Of a DNA stretch of 64,000 nucleotides, positions 34,900-44,968 are shown piece after piece. The position numbers and the translations under genes are program-made. Origin of the DNA: Prolixibacteraceae bacterium. GTDB lineage: Bacteria > Bacteroidota > Bacteroidia > Bacteroidales > Prolixibacteraceae. Under the pieces are notes generated by a model that worked only from the letters and a program-made list of their open reading frames with translations, was not told the DNA's origin and ran no database searches. Numbering within the stretch: the stretch's first letter is position 1; each line of letters starts with the position of its first letter. Location of the stretch: positions 3,658,001-3,722,000 of the forward strand of contig CP082230.1 in NCBI GenBank assembly GCA_019856515.1, in the 5' to 3' direction.

Positions 34900-36554
34900 C
34901 TACTCAGGTTCTTCAGATAGGTTTTAACCGACAAAAACTTCAAACACGTTGATTTGGTGTACAATGTTGATAAATAACAATGTATTTGTTGATTACTTTT
35001 AGTTGTTATCTTTTCTATTTTGACCATAAGAATAGATCTTTGCAGGCATGAATAAAGTTGATCGTTTAGAAAAAGAAAACAAGGCATTAAAAGAGCAAGT
35101 ACAATCTTTACTGGCAAAATTAGACATTGTTATGTCGGAGGTAAGAGCTTTGTCAGAAGAAAATGCGATGCTTCATGCTAAGATTAAGACTCTTGAAGAT
35201 CAACTATCACGTAGCAAGAAAAATAGTGGTAATAGCAGTTTTCCTCCATCTAGAGATTTATCAACAGTAAAGAAGAACCAATCTCTTCGCAAGAAATCTA
35301 ATAAAAAATCAGGAGGTCAACTTGGTCATAAAGGCATGACTTTATTTCAAGATGCCACACCGACCGATATCGAATCTCATCATCCTTTAGCTAAGTGTAG
35401 TTGTGGAAATAGACTGAATCCTGAGGATGCTAGGTTGCTATGCAAGCGTCAAGTTTTTGATATCCCCCCTGTTATTGAACCTATATGTATTGAGCATCGT
35501 CTTTATGAGAATAGATGCAGTTGTGGACAAATCCATAAAGGAGCTATGCCATCCAATGTTAATGCACCAGTTCAATATGGTCCCAACATACGTTCGCTAA
35601 TTCTTAGTCTGCATATAGAGCACTATATCCCTTTAAATCGGATTAGTTCGCTAGTAGAAGAGCTGACTTCCTATAAAATAGGAGATGGAACTATTGACAA
35701 TATTTTAAAACATGCAGAAAAGGTATTCACTCCCCTATATGAATCTCTACGTCAATCTATTGAAGATGCCAATATAGTTGGATCTGATGAAACAGGTTGT
35801 AAAATAGATGGCAGTAAAGGATGGATGTGGGTTTGGCAAAATTATGAACTAACTTTTATCACAGCACATAGATCTAGAGGGTATAAAGTTGTGGAAGAAA
35901 ATTTCAAAGATGGATTTACTAATGCTACTTTAGTAAGTGACTGCTATGCTTCTCAACTAAAGACCCCTGCCAAACATTATCAACTATGTCTAGCTCATTT
36001 ACAACGCGAATTAATCTACATAAAGCAACAGACCAATAATAGATGGGCACAAGATATATTAGATCTCTTTTCAGAAGCCATGAAATTAAAACGGGAAGCT
36101 GAAGAAAAAGATTTCCCACTAGATAAGGAAGCATCATTTAAGACCAAATTATTAGAACTTCTGAATATCGACATAAATGACGATCAGCTCGATGAAATCA
36201 GAACATTACGACAACGATTAATAAAGAAAATCGATAGTGTGTTTACTTTCTTAAATCATTATGAAGTACCGTTTGATAATAATGCTTCGGAAAGAGCAAT
36301 GCGTAACATCAAGGTAAAACAGAATGTGTCTAAGGGATATCGCACAGAAGAAGGGGCGCAGAGGTATGCCATGTTGCGATCTATAACCGACACATTAAAG
36401 AAACAAGGAAAGAGTGTTCTGAACATGATCGCATATTGGCTATCATGCAATAATGTTAACTTAAGCTGGGAATAGATAATTTTGAAAGTTATCTTCTTGA
36501 AGCTCTATTTAAAATCTAATAGAGGCTAAACTATAATACTACCTGAGTAGTTAC
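34896..36554 (+). mobile_element. IS66-family element with single ORF (1659 bp)
   Basis: Inverted ends begin GTAACTACTCAGGT (14 bp perfect at 34896-34909 and 36541-36554). The GTAA ends and the 8-bp target duplication are typical of the IS66 family. Only the tnpC-type gene is present and tnpA/tnpB are missing, as in the ISBst12-like subgroup. Ends, duplication and gene are all intact, so it is recent. Confidence 0.93.
35048..36475 (+). CDS. IS66-family transposase (TnpC)
   Basis: A 475-residue transposase: an N-terminal coiled coil (about 1-55, leucine zipper-like), the IS66 linker with SRSKKNSGNSSFPPSRD, a zinc-finger-like region (CSCGNRL ... CSCGQIHKG), then the DDE domain with VGSDETGCKIDG (first Asp), LVSDCYASQ (second Asp) and VPFDNNASERAMRNIKVKQ (catalytic Glu). 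It ends with a short IS66 C-terminal segment. The frame is complete. Normally it acts on the GTAA-ended inverted repeats that flank it. Confidence 0.95.
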   Translation: MNKVDRLEKENKALKEQVQSLLAKLDIVMSEVRALSEENAMLHAKIKTLEDQLSRSKKNSGNSSFPPSRDLSTVKKNQSLRKKSNKKSGGQLGHKGMTLFQDATPTDIESHHPLAKCSCGNRLNPEDARLLCKRQVFDIPPVIEPICIEHRLYENRCSCGQIHKGAMPSNVNAPVQYGPNIRSLILSLHIEHYIPLNRISSLVEELTSYKIGDGTIDNILKHAEKVFTPLYESLRQSIEDANIVGSDETGCKIDGSKGWMWVWQNYELTFITAHRSRGYKVVEENFKDGFTNATLVSDCYASQLKTPAKHYQLCLAHLQRELIYIKQQTNNRWAQDILDLFSEAMKLKREAEEKDFPLDKEASFKTKLLELLNIDINDDQLDEIRTLRQRLIKKIDSVFTFLNHYEVPFDNNASERAMRNIKVKQNVSKGYRTEEGAQRYAMLRSITDTLKKQGKSVLNMIAYWLSCNNVNLSWE

Positions 36555-36562
36555 ACTAGACT
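36555..36562. repeat. Target-site duplication, right copy (8 bp)
   Basis: ACTAGACT; matches 34888-34895. Confidence 0.92.
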
Positions 36563-37075
36563 TAATTCACTTCATGCAAAAAATATATATATAAACTGTT
36601 GGATGAAACTCCAAGATTGTAGTTTGACGTTAAATCCATTAGTAATAAGACTCAAAAGGAAAAGACGTTTTTTTTCTAACGATATTGTTTAATGATGATG
36701 TAAAATATACACATTAATTAAGTCTGTAAGATGCTACTAAAAAAAGGTTTTTCTGTTCCTTCTTTTTTCTATTAATAGATTTAGATTCTGCACAAAGTCA
36801 ACATTGTATTATCAGGTGTAAAGGCTTAGAGTTTATCGTCTCTTTATCCAATGTGGGTTTCTTTTAGAGAGACAATTTATTAGAATATTAATTGTTAACA
36901 AATACAGAACTCAGTACATGATCATGATTTAATTTTATCAACTTTAAGTTTATATGTTTATTGAAATTTTGCAATACTTATCGAGTATCTTTAGTTGGAA
37001 CATTTTTCACTCACTTGGGGTTTATTATTGATAGGAATAATATTTAGTTTTGATGTATTGTAATAAAAAGAGACT
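36563..37075. other. Intergenic stretch before the methyltransferase gene
   Basis: 513 AT-rich bases. The first ~130 (to 36692) probably are the displaced 3' end of the gene interrupted by the IS66-type element. The rest shows no gene and presumably holds the methyltransferase promoter. Confidence 0.5.
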
Positions 37076-37843
37076 ATGAGTGACGATAATAAATCAATTC
37101 AAGAATTAGACTTAATATGTGAATATTATGGTAGTTTAGAACGTCAAGGTCCCGGAAGTGTTGAGACGACATTAAAAGCTTTGAGCTTTATAGAAGGCTT
37201 AAATCATGAATCGAAAGTGGTCGATCTTGGTTGTGGTACTGGGGGGCAGACCATGGTTTTAGCGAAGCATCTTCAAGGGGAGGTTATTGGGGTGGATATG
37301 TTCCCTAAGTTTATCACTCTTTTTAATGATAATGCCCATAGGTATGGATTATCTTCTCGTGTCAAAGGAGAAGTTGGTTCGATGGACCAATTGCCATTTG
37401 CGAAAAGTTCATTAGATCTTATATGGTCGGAAGGTGCCATATATAATATTGGCTTTAAAAATGGTCTAACCTATTGGAGGTCATTTCTAAAAAAGGGGGG
37501 GTATGTTGTTGCATCTGAGATTTCTTGGTTTACAGAGGAACGCCCTAAGGAGATTCAAGAATTTTGGAATAGTGCATATCCAGAGATTGATACCATCCCT
37601 AATAAAATTGCACAAATGCAACAGGCTGGGTATGTTCCTGTCGCGACTTTTATTATTCCAGTGGATTGTTGGACAGAGAATTTCTACTATCCACAACATG
37701 AGGTACAAGAGGTTTTTCTTGAAAGATATCATGATAATGAATGGGCAAAGGAGTTTATTCAGAGTCAACGTGAAGAAGAGATGCTATATAATAAGTATCG
37801 TGATTTTTATGGCTATGTTTTTTATATAGGGAAAAAGATGTAG
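37076..37843 (+). CDS. Class I SAM-dependent methyltransferase
   Basis: A 255-residue cytoplasmic methyltransferase. Motif I is VVDLGCGTGGQTMVLA (about residues 47-62), followed by the acidic motif-II residue in GEVIGVDMFP, the adenine-contact region GSMDQLPF and post-motif sequence LDLIWSEGAIYNIGF. The C-terminal half has many aromatic residues. The substrate cannot be inferred, and neighbours give no pathway. It stands alone and is convergent with the polysaccharide lyase gene, sharing a two-way terminator. Confidence 0.88.
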   Translation: MSDDNKSIQELDLICEYYGSLERQGPGSVETTLKALSFIEGLNHESKVVDLGCGTGGQTMVLAKHLQGEVIGVDMFPKFITLFNDNAHRYGLSSRVKGEVGSMDQLPFAKSSLDLIWSEGAIYNIGFKNGLTYWRSFLKKGGYVVASEISWFTEERPKEIQEFWNSAYPEIDTIPNKIAQMQQAGYVPVATFIIPVDCWTENFYYPQHEVQEVFLERYHDNEWAKEFIQSQREEEMLYNKYRDFYGYVFYIGKKM

Positions 37844-37923
37844 TTATTAACGAATTGGTTTGTCTTTAGTTGTTTGATTTATAGGGAATAAGCGACTTTT
37901 TGAATGTCGTTATTCACCATGTT

Positions 37924-37973
37924 AATAACAATGCCCAAAGGTTCTAATGTGTAGCTTAAGGGCATTGTTATTT
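37924..37973. terminator. Bidirectional terminator
   Basis: AATAACAATGCCC pairs with GGGCATTGTTATT around a 23-nt loop, with T-rich sequence on the exit side for both strands. It separates the convergent methyltransferase and lyase genes. Confidence 0.85.
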
Positions 37974-37978
37974 TGAAT

Positions 37979-40936
37979 CTATTTTATAAGATTCACTTCT
38001 GTCGTTTTACCATCTATACATGTAAATCGAAGTGTGGTTTTATTGGCACTGGGATGATCTACTATTACATTTTTTCTTGCTGTCGTTAAGTTCCAATGTC
38101 CTTTTAATTCTATGGTTATATCTACAGGAAGACTCCCTTTATCATCATACATCTTTTTACTGTTAAGATTGATACTAGGGGAGCATACAGACAAGTTAAG
38201 CTCTCTATCCTGTGCTTCAATCATAACTAAGGATTCGTGGTCTACACGCTTCAGTAAGTCGTGTTTTATTTTCCCTGACTCAAAAAGCACAAAGCCAGTG
38301 ATACCTGTTGCTTTATCTTTGACGATATGTGCACGGTGATCTTTTTGTAGCACAGTGTAGTTGGGCGTAATTTTACTATTTGCTCCATTGACTACCGTGG
38401 CGTATTCATAAGATCCATGACGTGGTGCCTTACCATGATCGATGTAGGCTACACCGAAAGTCCCATAGGTGTTTTGTTCTGATTTATTATGCTTTGACAC
38501 TTGCTCTTGTCTTTGTACCACTAAATTTTGTCCTTTAGGCAGGTAGTACATATTCCCCTTATTATCTCCAATAATGTGTGCCGATTTTTTAGATGGTTTT
38601 TGAATAAATAGTCCCTCTTTTTTAACACCATCGATGGAAATAATTGAATCTTTGCCAGCCTCTAGTTGAAATAATGTAGTCTCCGTAGGGAAATCCTTAT
38701 TGCTATTCTCGATGTCGCTACCTAGAGAGATGATGGTATTGTCGAAACAGAATACCGATTTTCTGGCACGATGATCCGGTGTGAAGTTCTTCAGTGTCTC
38801 CGTTTCGTGTAGTTTCATACCAAAGATACCATTCTTTCCTAGTGATGAACTTCCACAGAATGTCTCATCCGAACGCGACATCAAAACTCTTACAGGACAA
38901 TATAACTTATCAAGAGGTAGGTGTATCGTGGTGGTGCCAGGGAATCTATTCCAGTCCCATCCATTCTGATCGTATCCACTCTCTATGTTGCTAATAGGAC
39001 TCCCTTGATTGTTGATTTGAATAGAGCCATAGCTCATATATCTTCCCCATCGGTTGTCATGTTCATATATTTCTCCTGACCACACATATTGGTTGTAACC
39101 TCTTATGCTCACCAACCAATCATCACGTCGATGGAGTCCTAGACAGGCATAGTTCACTACTTGGAAACCATCCATGTTGCTTTCTTGCTTTATGCCATCG
39201 TCAGCGAACTCTCGGTACATTCTTTCCCAAGGTTTAGCCAATCGCATATAAGCCGCAGCAAGATTTTTGTTTATCTTGTTTGTTCCAATTCCTGATTTGG
39301 CAAGATATCCCATGCCATCAATAGTACGTTGGCTGATCATCCCTGCAAATACTTGACGTCCTGATAAGGCGATGGGCCACTCATATTTGTTCGAGAAATT
39401 GCGCATCAATAACATCGATTGGGATAAGTTAGAACGAGCCTGGTCTCCAATCTCAAAGGTGGTGTGTGAAAGGGCATATATTACTGGTGCAATACCCATA
39501 AAAGAACCTGTCATATAAGCAGGGTAGAGTCCTGCATGATGAAATAGTGATCCATCAGGTGTAAGCCCACCGACAGTTCCAGCCGAGTATTGTAGTGAGT
39601 TATCAACAAAACGAGAGAACTCTTTCATCGCTCTTACTTTTTCTGGACTATCATCCATTAAAAGGACTGCTATAAGTCGACCTCTAGCTTTGGTGTTCCA
39701 GAAGTCAGATACTCCTTGTAACTCGTTTACATGAACATCTTTGCGACACTCTGCATTGCCATACCAGTAGGAGATGATTTGTGCTGCTTTTTCTAGTCGC
39801 CCTGATGCCTCTAAAGCATCCTTCATCAGTAGGAATGACTCAGGAAGTCCCTCTAGCTGATATCCAACGTGATGTTGTGTTCCAGTGGCACTACCATAAT
39901 CATACCCTTGATCGATAAAGTGATCGAATAGATCAAAGAACATCTCTTTACAGTAGTCGTCATTGGTTAAGGCATAACCTCGTGCAAGTCCATAAAATAT
40001 ACGAGAGAGATGAAGCGGCTTCACATCATTGAGGTTGGCATTGTATTCATCCGAAGAGACTATCTGTCGACCTGTTATGTGTCCATCTTCAGCTCGGTGT
40101 ATTCCAAGGTCTGCAAAGTTATCTTTATAATACCAGTTTTCATCTTGATGAGGTACATCTCCACGTACAATATCTAGAATACGGTTCTCGATCTTATGAA
40201 ATGCTTCTTTCTGTGCTTTGGTTACCTCTTTGGTTAGAGGAATGTCGTGCTTATAGGTGGTTTCCCAATACCATTGACCTCCCCAGTGGTTATGATTAAC
40301 CCTTGGGTTAATAAATGGAAGTTGTTGATCAGGAGTATTACGACCATGGATCGGGTGCTCACTAAACATGATACGATCGATAAATAATTTCCCTTTAGAA
40401 CTCTTATTGGGTGCAGTGAATGTCAGTCTATTTAATTGATCTACCTGTTGAATAGTGGTCATCTCTGAGAAGCGTATCCAACAAGCTCTCCACCCTGTGA
40501 AGTTGAGGTGATATGGAAATCGATAGGCCTCTTTATCATCCAACCCAACAGAGATGTAAAGCTCGTCATCTATTGCATTTTCATTGTATATCCAACACAT
40601 CAGTCCCCCTATTTTTTGAATGTCAGCATGAGAAGAGGAGGTGTGTTCTGAGTAGAGTTTACTGCCACCTTTTTTCTCAAGAGCGTAGGCAATATTGATA
40701 TTCAGTGGCTTGTTGACCACGACTTTATCACCCTTTTCCCAGTTCCACTGTATGGACTGTTGACCGACTTTATAATGTCTTGAAGAGGTGCTTAGGCCGC
40801 TACCTTGCCAATTGGAGGGTACTCCATGATCAAAGTCCCAGTAGTTGCTACTAATATCCCCTTTGACTTGGGCTATCGCTCCTATATGACATAGAAGGAT
40901 AAACTGAAGGACAGTGAATTTGTAAATGAATTTCAT
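37979..40936 (-). CDS. Chondroitinase ABC-like polysaccharide lyase (PL8 family)
   Basis: A 985-residue secreted enzyme with a signal peptide (cleavage near AIAQ, residue 23), an N-terminal lyase beta-sandwich (WDFDHGVPSNWQGSG; HYKVGQQSIQWNWEKGD), an (alpha/alpha) toroid catalytic domain and C-terminal beta-sandwiches. Catalytic residues of Proteus chondroitinase ABC (His501, Tyr508, Arg560, Glu653) have equivalents here: H467 and Y474 in FHHAGLYPAY, R527 in ALSGRQVF and E622 in SGEIYEHDNRWGRY. It should cleave chondroitin/dermatan sulfate or a similar uronic-acid glycan by beta-elimination. Unusually it is not in a polysaccharide-utilisation locus: no SusCD, sulfatase or GH88 gene is adjacent. 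Confidence 0.9.
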   Translation of the reverse strand: MKFIYKFTVLQFILLCHIGAIAQVKGDISSNYWDFDHGVPSNWQGSGLSTSSRHYKVGQQSIQWNWEKGDKVVVNKPLNINIAYALEKKGGSKLYSEHTSSSHADIQKIGGLMCWIYNENAIDDELYISVGLDDKEAYRFPYHLNFTGWRACWIRFSEMTTIQQVDQLNRLTFTAPNKSSKGKLFIDRIMFSEHPIHGRNTPDQQLPFINPRVNHNHWGGQWYWETTYKHDIPLTKEVTKAQKEAFHKIENRILDIVRGDVPHQDENWYYKDNFADLGIHRAEDGHITGRQIVSSDEYNANLNDVKPLHLSRIFYGLARGYALTNDDYCKEMFFDLFDHFIDQGYDYGSATGTQHHVGYQLEGLPESFLLMKDALEASGRLEKAAQIISYWYGNAECRKDVHVNELQGVSDFWNTKARGRLIAVLLMDDSPEKVRAMKEFSRFVDNSLQYSAGTVGGLTPDGSLFHHAGLYPAYMTGSFMGIAPVIYALSHTTFEIGDQARSNLSQSMLLMRNFSNKYEWPIALSGRQVFAGMISQRTIDGMGYLAKSGIGTNKINKNLAAAYMRLAKPWERMYREFADDGIKQESNMDGFQVVNYACLGLHRRDDWLVSIRGYNQYVWSGEIYEHDNRWGRYMSYGSIQINNQGSPISNIESGYDQNGWDWNRFPGTTTIHLPLDKLYCPVRVLMSRSDETFCGSSSLGKNGIFGMKLHETETLKNFTPDHRARKSVFCFDNTIISLGSDIENSNKDFPTETTLFQLEAGKDSIISIDGVKKEGLFIQKPSKKSAHIIGDNKGNMYYLPKGQNLVVQRQEQVSKHNKSEQNTYGTFGVAYIDHGKAPRHGSYEYATVVNGANSKITPNYTVLQKDHRAHIVKDKATGITGFVLFESGKIKHDLLKRVDHESLVMIEAQDRELNLSVCSPSINLNSKKMYDDKGSLPVDITIELKGHWNLTTARKNVIVDHPSANKTTLRFTCIDGKTTEVNLIK

Positions 40937-41232
40937 TGATTGTTGTTTTATAGGTTCTATGGTATTATATTCTGGTTACCATATTTTAATTGGTATTTAG
41001 AAGTGATAAAGCTAATAAAATAAAAAGAAATTGCGAATAACTCTCATGCGTTATTGATGTCTGTTATGGGTTTGTTTATCAGTGAAGTAGTGTGCAAGTT
41101 GAATGGAGATGATAAGAGCTTAGAGTGGGACAACCACATTAAATTAATCAGGAAAGTGATTCTCATATATAATTAACGATATGACCTTTCGTTATTATTA
41201 ACTAAGAGGAGAGTATTTATTTTTGAATTAAT

Positions 41233-42270
41233 ATGAAGATGAACAGTCGAGAGTCAAGTTTCGACCTTTTGCGTATTATTGCATGTATGATGGTTGTGTC
41301 TTCTCATACCACATCACCATATATGGTTGATAGCGTTCCGGGAGAGCTGAATTTTATTGTGAGTAATTCGATTCAATCATTTTGTCGGGTCTGTATTGCG
41401 ATTTTTGTAATGATTGGTGGTCGCTATATTTTAGCAAAAAAAGGTAATATAGATTACCAAACCTTCTATTCGAATACGCTATTAAAACGTATTATTTATC
41501 CAACCCTAATATGGAGTGTTATCTATGTGATTTATTGCTATGTACAAGGGGCTGTTATTGATTACATGAAGATACGTCCGTTTGATTATACCCTACCATT
41601 GAAAAATTGGTTTATGGGGCGTCCTTATAACCATCTTTGGTATATGTATATGTTGATTGGTCTTTATGCCTCTGTTCCTGCTCTAATGATGATTAAAGCA
41701 TATATAGGGGAGAAGGTATTCTTGCGATTGGGGATACTCCTGCTCTTGTTAAGTCCAATTGTTGACTATTTCAGCGAACTCTTTTGGATGATTCGATTTA
41801 TTGAGTTTTTAGGATACTTTATTCTTGGTTACTCTTTACGAGGAGTACGATTTGATGGACTTTCTAAGAGATATTTAATTGCGATATGGTTTGTTTGCTC
41901 TTTGATGATTGCCTCTGCAACTAGATGGCTTTTATTGCAAAATGTGAGTGCCCCATTCTACTTCTATGGTTTTTTTACTCCTTTTGCGATGGTTGGTTCA
42001 TTGGCTCTATACAACTGTTTTGATCAATTGCAATTGAAAAAACATACGTCTTTACTTAGTCGTTTATCTCTACATAGCTTTAGAATATACCTTATCCATG
42101 CTGGTCTATTATCTGTTGTGGAGAATGTCATTTTTCGATTTCTTCAATGGAATGTGAATCCATTGATCTACATCCCTGTGACTATAATTGTTGTCACTCT
42201 GTTCAGTTATACTATCTCATACGGAGTGGAGTTGTTGAAAAGGAGATATACTGTATTTAAATATTTTTGA
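41233..42270 (+). CDS. Acyltransferase-3 family membrane protein (first of two)
   Basis: A 345-residue polytopic protein with about ten membrane segments. The N-terminal motif SSFDLLRIIACMMVVSSHTT contains the histidine (about residue 26) needed for acyl transfer in the OafA/WecH-like family, and the NHLWYMYMLIGLY segment is typical of the same family. Such proteins O-acetylate surface polysaccharides or peptidoglycan. It is clearly paralogous to the next gene, 203 bp downstream. Its acceptor glycan is unknown. Confidence 0.85.
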   Translation: MKMNSRESSFDLLRIIACMMVVSSHTTSPYMVDSVPGELNFIVSNSIQSFCRVCIAIFVMIGGRYILAKKGNIDYQTFYSNTLLKRIIYPTLIWSVIYVIYCYVQGAVIDYMKIRPFDYTLPLKNWFMGRPYNHLWYMYMLIGLYASVPALMMIKAYIGEKVFLRLGILLLLLSPIVDYFSELFWMIRFIEFLGYFILGYSLRGVRFDGLSKRYLIAIWFVCSLMIASATRWLLLQNVSAPFYFYGFFTPFAMVGSLALYNCFDQLQLKKHTSLLSRLSLHSFRIYLIHAGLLSVVENVIFRFLQWNVNPLIYIPVTIIVVTLFSYTISYGVELLKRRYTVFKYF

Positions 42271-42473
42271 ATTGTGATTATCTAATTTTAGAATAATCGT
42301 TGATGGTGTTGAAATAGTAGGGGCTTAAAAATGTGTCTTGTTTGTATATGGTAAAAATCGGACTTTGTTTTTCCTGTAGTGACCATGGTAGAAAGTAGGA
42401 TAAACAACTTTGAATGGAAGAATATTGATCATTTTAAAAAAGAGATAGGCATAATACAATTATAGAAAGATTA

Positions 42474-43523
42474 ATGACAAAGGGAACGAAGGGGAGAGAG
42501 ACCAATTTAGATCTGTTAAGAGTGGTAGCTTCATTAATGGTTATTACGGTACATGTAGGTAATGTGTATGTAACTGGAGAGCGAGATAGGGTAGACTACA
42601 ACTTTATTGTGGGTTTGTTTTATTGCTCTATCTCTGTTTCTGTAGCACTTTTTACATTTCTTAGTGGCGGATTTTTATTAGCAAAGAAAGAGAATAGCAA
42701 ACCTTCCTATTTTTATCCGAGCATATTAAAGAGAAGGATTCTTTTTCCAACATTATTCTGGAGCCTTGTCTATGTATTGTTGGCATATATGGAGGAGATC
42801 GTTGAAGATTATGCCAATATCAGTCCGTTTGAACCATTTGCTCCGTTGGTAATGTTATTAAAGGGACAGCCATGCTATCACTTATGGTATATGTTTATGC
42901 TAATAGGGCTATACTTGATGGTGCCTATCTTAATGCGAATAAAGTGTCATCTTGGAGAGTCTAATTTTATGACATTAGGTGTCTTGTTAACGATGTTTGC
43001 TGTTCCATTAAGTCTTTGGGGTGAGCTAGTTTGGATGCTCTATTTTGTTAAATATTTGGGTTATTTTATCTTAGGTTATTCGCTAAAGAGATATTATCAA
43101 AAGAGGTCAAAATCTAATGCTAAAACGTTTCTTCTGCTAGGGATCTCGATTTGGATTATTAAATATATTTCGGTGATAATGATGGTTCATTACAACTTCT
43201 TAGATCCTCTATATTTACTTAACCCGCTGAGTCCTTTTAATATCTTACAAGCGATTTTATTTTATCTATTTTTCTTAAATATCACCATTAAAAGAGGTTC
43301 TAAGTATATTCGTAAGTTATCCCGTTATGGATTTTACGTGTATATCTTTCATGCAATTTATGTCTCTATAATAAGAGCCCTCTCTTTTAAGTTGATGAAA
43401 TGTTCATACGATCCATTATTTTTTATTCCGTTAGTGACTGTTATCGTTTATATGCTTTCCTTATCTACAGCGTATATTTGGATGGAGTTGAAAGATAGGT
43501 ATAGACCACTTCTTTATAGTTGA
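42474..43523 (+). CDS. Acyltransferase-3 family membrane protein (second of two)
   Basis: A 349-residue paralogue of the preceding gene. The N-terminal motif TNLDLLRVVASLMVITVHVG has the conserved His, and YHLWYMFMLIGLYLMVPILM matches the neighbour's central segment. About ten membrane helices. Identity to the neighbour is moderate, so the tandem duplication is old and the two may act on different acceptors or positions. No glycosyltransferase or export genes are adjacent. Confidence 0.85.
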   Translation: MTKGTKGRETNLDLLRVVASLMVITVHVGNVYVTGERDRVDYNFIVGLFYCSISVSVALFTFLSGGFLLAKKENSKPSYFYPSILKRRILFPTLFWSLVYVLLAYMEEIVEDYANISPFEPFAPLVMLLKGQPCYHLWYMFMLIGLYLMVPILMRIKCHLGESNFMTLGVLLTMFAVPLSLWGELVWMLYFVKYLGYFILGYSLKRYYQKRSKSNAKTFLLLGISIWIIKYISVIMMVHYNFLDPLYLLNPLSPFNILQAILFYLFFLNITIKRGSKYIRKLSRYGFYVYIFHAIYVSIIRALSFKLMKCSYDPLFFIPLVTVIVYMLSLSTAYIWMELKDRYRPLLYS

Positions 43524-43800
43524 TGGCATTGATGAGATGAATGTCTTAGGGGTAGAAAAAGATATATCGTTATTTGGAATATCTCTCTTCGATGTTAGTT
43601 AGAGTGAAAGGTTCATATGTCACAACTATTACAACTGTGAATACAAGAATGAGATTCTGATCTAAAAAAACGTTATAATACAATCTGTTCTACCTATAAT
43701 TTTGTTAATTTGCATGAGTAATAGCAGAATAGCAGTGCAAAATATGAGGTTAATAGAACACAATATCGTGTCTATTGACTTTGCCTAAATCATAGAATGT

Positions 43801-43806
43801 AGGAGG
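43801..43806 (+). promoter_or_regulatory. Strong Shine-Dalgarno site deciding a TTG start
   Basis: AGGAGG seven bases before TTG at 43814. The nearest upstream ATG (43797) is out of frame and the first in-frame ATG (43883) would remove 23 residues, so TTG is the likely start. Strong Shine-Dalgarno sequences are uncommon in Bacteroidota. Confidence 0.7.
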
Positions 43807-43813
43807 AAATCTT

Positions 43814-44644
43814 TTGACAGAGAATCAAAATAAACTAAAGAAATTCGATATCAAGACGGTCTTTGAAGAGAAAGATCCAAAGATGGCACGTAGGATACCA
43901 AATTTTATATACCGTTTGGTTTCCAAAGTGTTGCATGTCAGATATTTGAATTATATCATCGACAATTACGGACACCTTGAAGGAGTGGATTTCATTCAAG
44001 CGATGATTGATGAGTTTCATATCTCATTTGATTATAGAGGTTTAGACAATATTCCACAAGAGGGTAAATTTATCTTTACTGCCAACCATCCATTAGGAGG
44101 ATTTGATGGATTACTATTGTTAAATATTGTAACAAGACAGAAAGGTCATTCTCTGTTCTTAGTGAATGATATCTTAATGAATATCACTCCTGTTAAGAAT
44201 CTATTTATTCCGATTAATAAACATGGGAATCAGCGAAAATCAATCAGTATGATTAATGAAGCTTATGCTTCCGATTCACAGATATTGATATTCCCTTCAG
44301 GTCTTGCTTCGAGGTTGATAGATGGTAAGATACAAGACCTTTCATGGAACAAACATTGTATTCAGAAATCGATAGAAACACATCGTGATATTGTTCCTGT
44401 GCATGTGAGTGGTCGTAATAGTAAACACTTCTATTGGATTGCTAAGATCCGTAAGTTTTTAGGTGTTAAATGGAATATCGAGATGTTCCTTCTTGCTGAT
44501 GAGATGGTGCGTCACAAAAACAAAAAGTTTGTTATCACTTTTGGAAAACCTATCCCTTACACTACCTTTGATAAATCCAAGAGTCCAATGAAGTGGGCTG
44601 CTTGGTTGAGAGAGAAAGTCTATCAGATTGGAGAACAGAAATAA
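43814..44644 (+). CDS. glsA: Glycine-lipid O-acyltransferase GlsA (PlsC-like)
   Basis: A 276-residue acyltransferase of the glycerolipid/lysophosphatidic-acid type. The catalytic block reads TANHPLGGFDG (His92, Asp98, spacing H-x5-D instead of the textbook H-x4-D), with FPSGLASR as the phosphate/acyl-binding block and PVHVSGRNSKHFYW after it. In Bacteroides, GlsA works after GlsB to make glycine lipids, the pair being encoded side by side. The hemolysin-like GNAT gene next door (44969) supports this assignment. The start is TTG with a strong ribosome-binding site. A general PlsC role remains possible. Confidence 0.75.
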   Translation: MTENQNKLKKFDIKTVFEEKDPKMARRIPNFIYRLVSKVLHVRYLNYIIDNYGHLEGVDFIQAMIDEFHISFDYRGLDNIPQEGKFIFTANHPLGGFDGLLLLNIVTRQKGHSLFLVNDILMNITPVKNLFIPINKHGNQRKSISMINEAYASDSQILIFPSGLASRLIDGKIQDLSWNKHCIQKSIETHRDIVPVHVSGRNSKHFYWIAKIRKFLGVKWNIEMFLLADEMVRHKNKKFVITFGKPIPYTTFDKSKSPMKWAAWLREKVYQIGEQK

Positions 44645-44968
44645 CATCAACGAACCAACATACTGTATAGATAGTTGTTACGTACTATCTATATAAATTT
44701 ACCATTATATCGTATCTATATTGTCTATATCATTGAACGGTATGGAGACATAATGGAGATAATACCAATGGAATAAGGAGGTGAGTGGTAGAATATGGCG
44801 ACTATACTTTGTTTATATAAGACACTTAAGAAGGAGACATAGCCTTCCCCCTATATGAATGTTGATAATGAAGTATAAACAATATAGAACGCAAGAATAT
44901 CGCTCTTCCATATTTTAGTTGGTAAAACTACCGTATACTGGATTTGTCTTTTAAAAAAAGATGCTTTT
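44645..44968. other. Intergenic stretch between glsA and glsB
   Basis: 324 bp, half of it taken up by the second copy of the 163-bp palindromic repeat (44762-44925). The rest shows no gene. The repeat separates two genes that are usually close together. Confidence 0.65.
44762..44925. repeat. 163-bp palindromic intergenic repeat, copy 2
   Basis: Begins ATACCAATG and ends TTGGTAA. GGAGACATAGCCTT at 44833 and TATAAACAATATAGAACGC at 44874 match copy 1 nearly base for base at the same spacing. It ends 43 bp before the glsB ATG. Confidence 0.7.
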
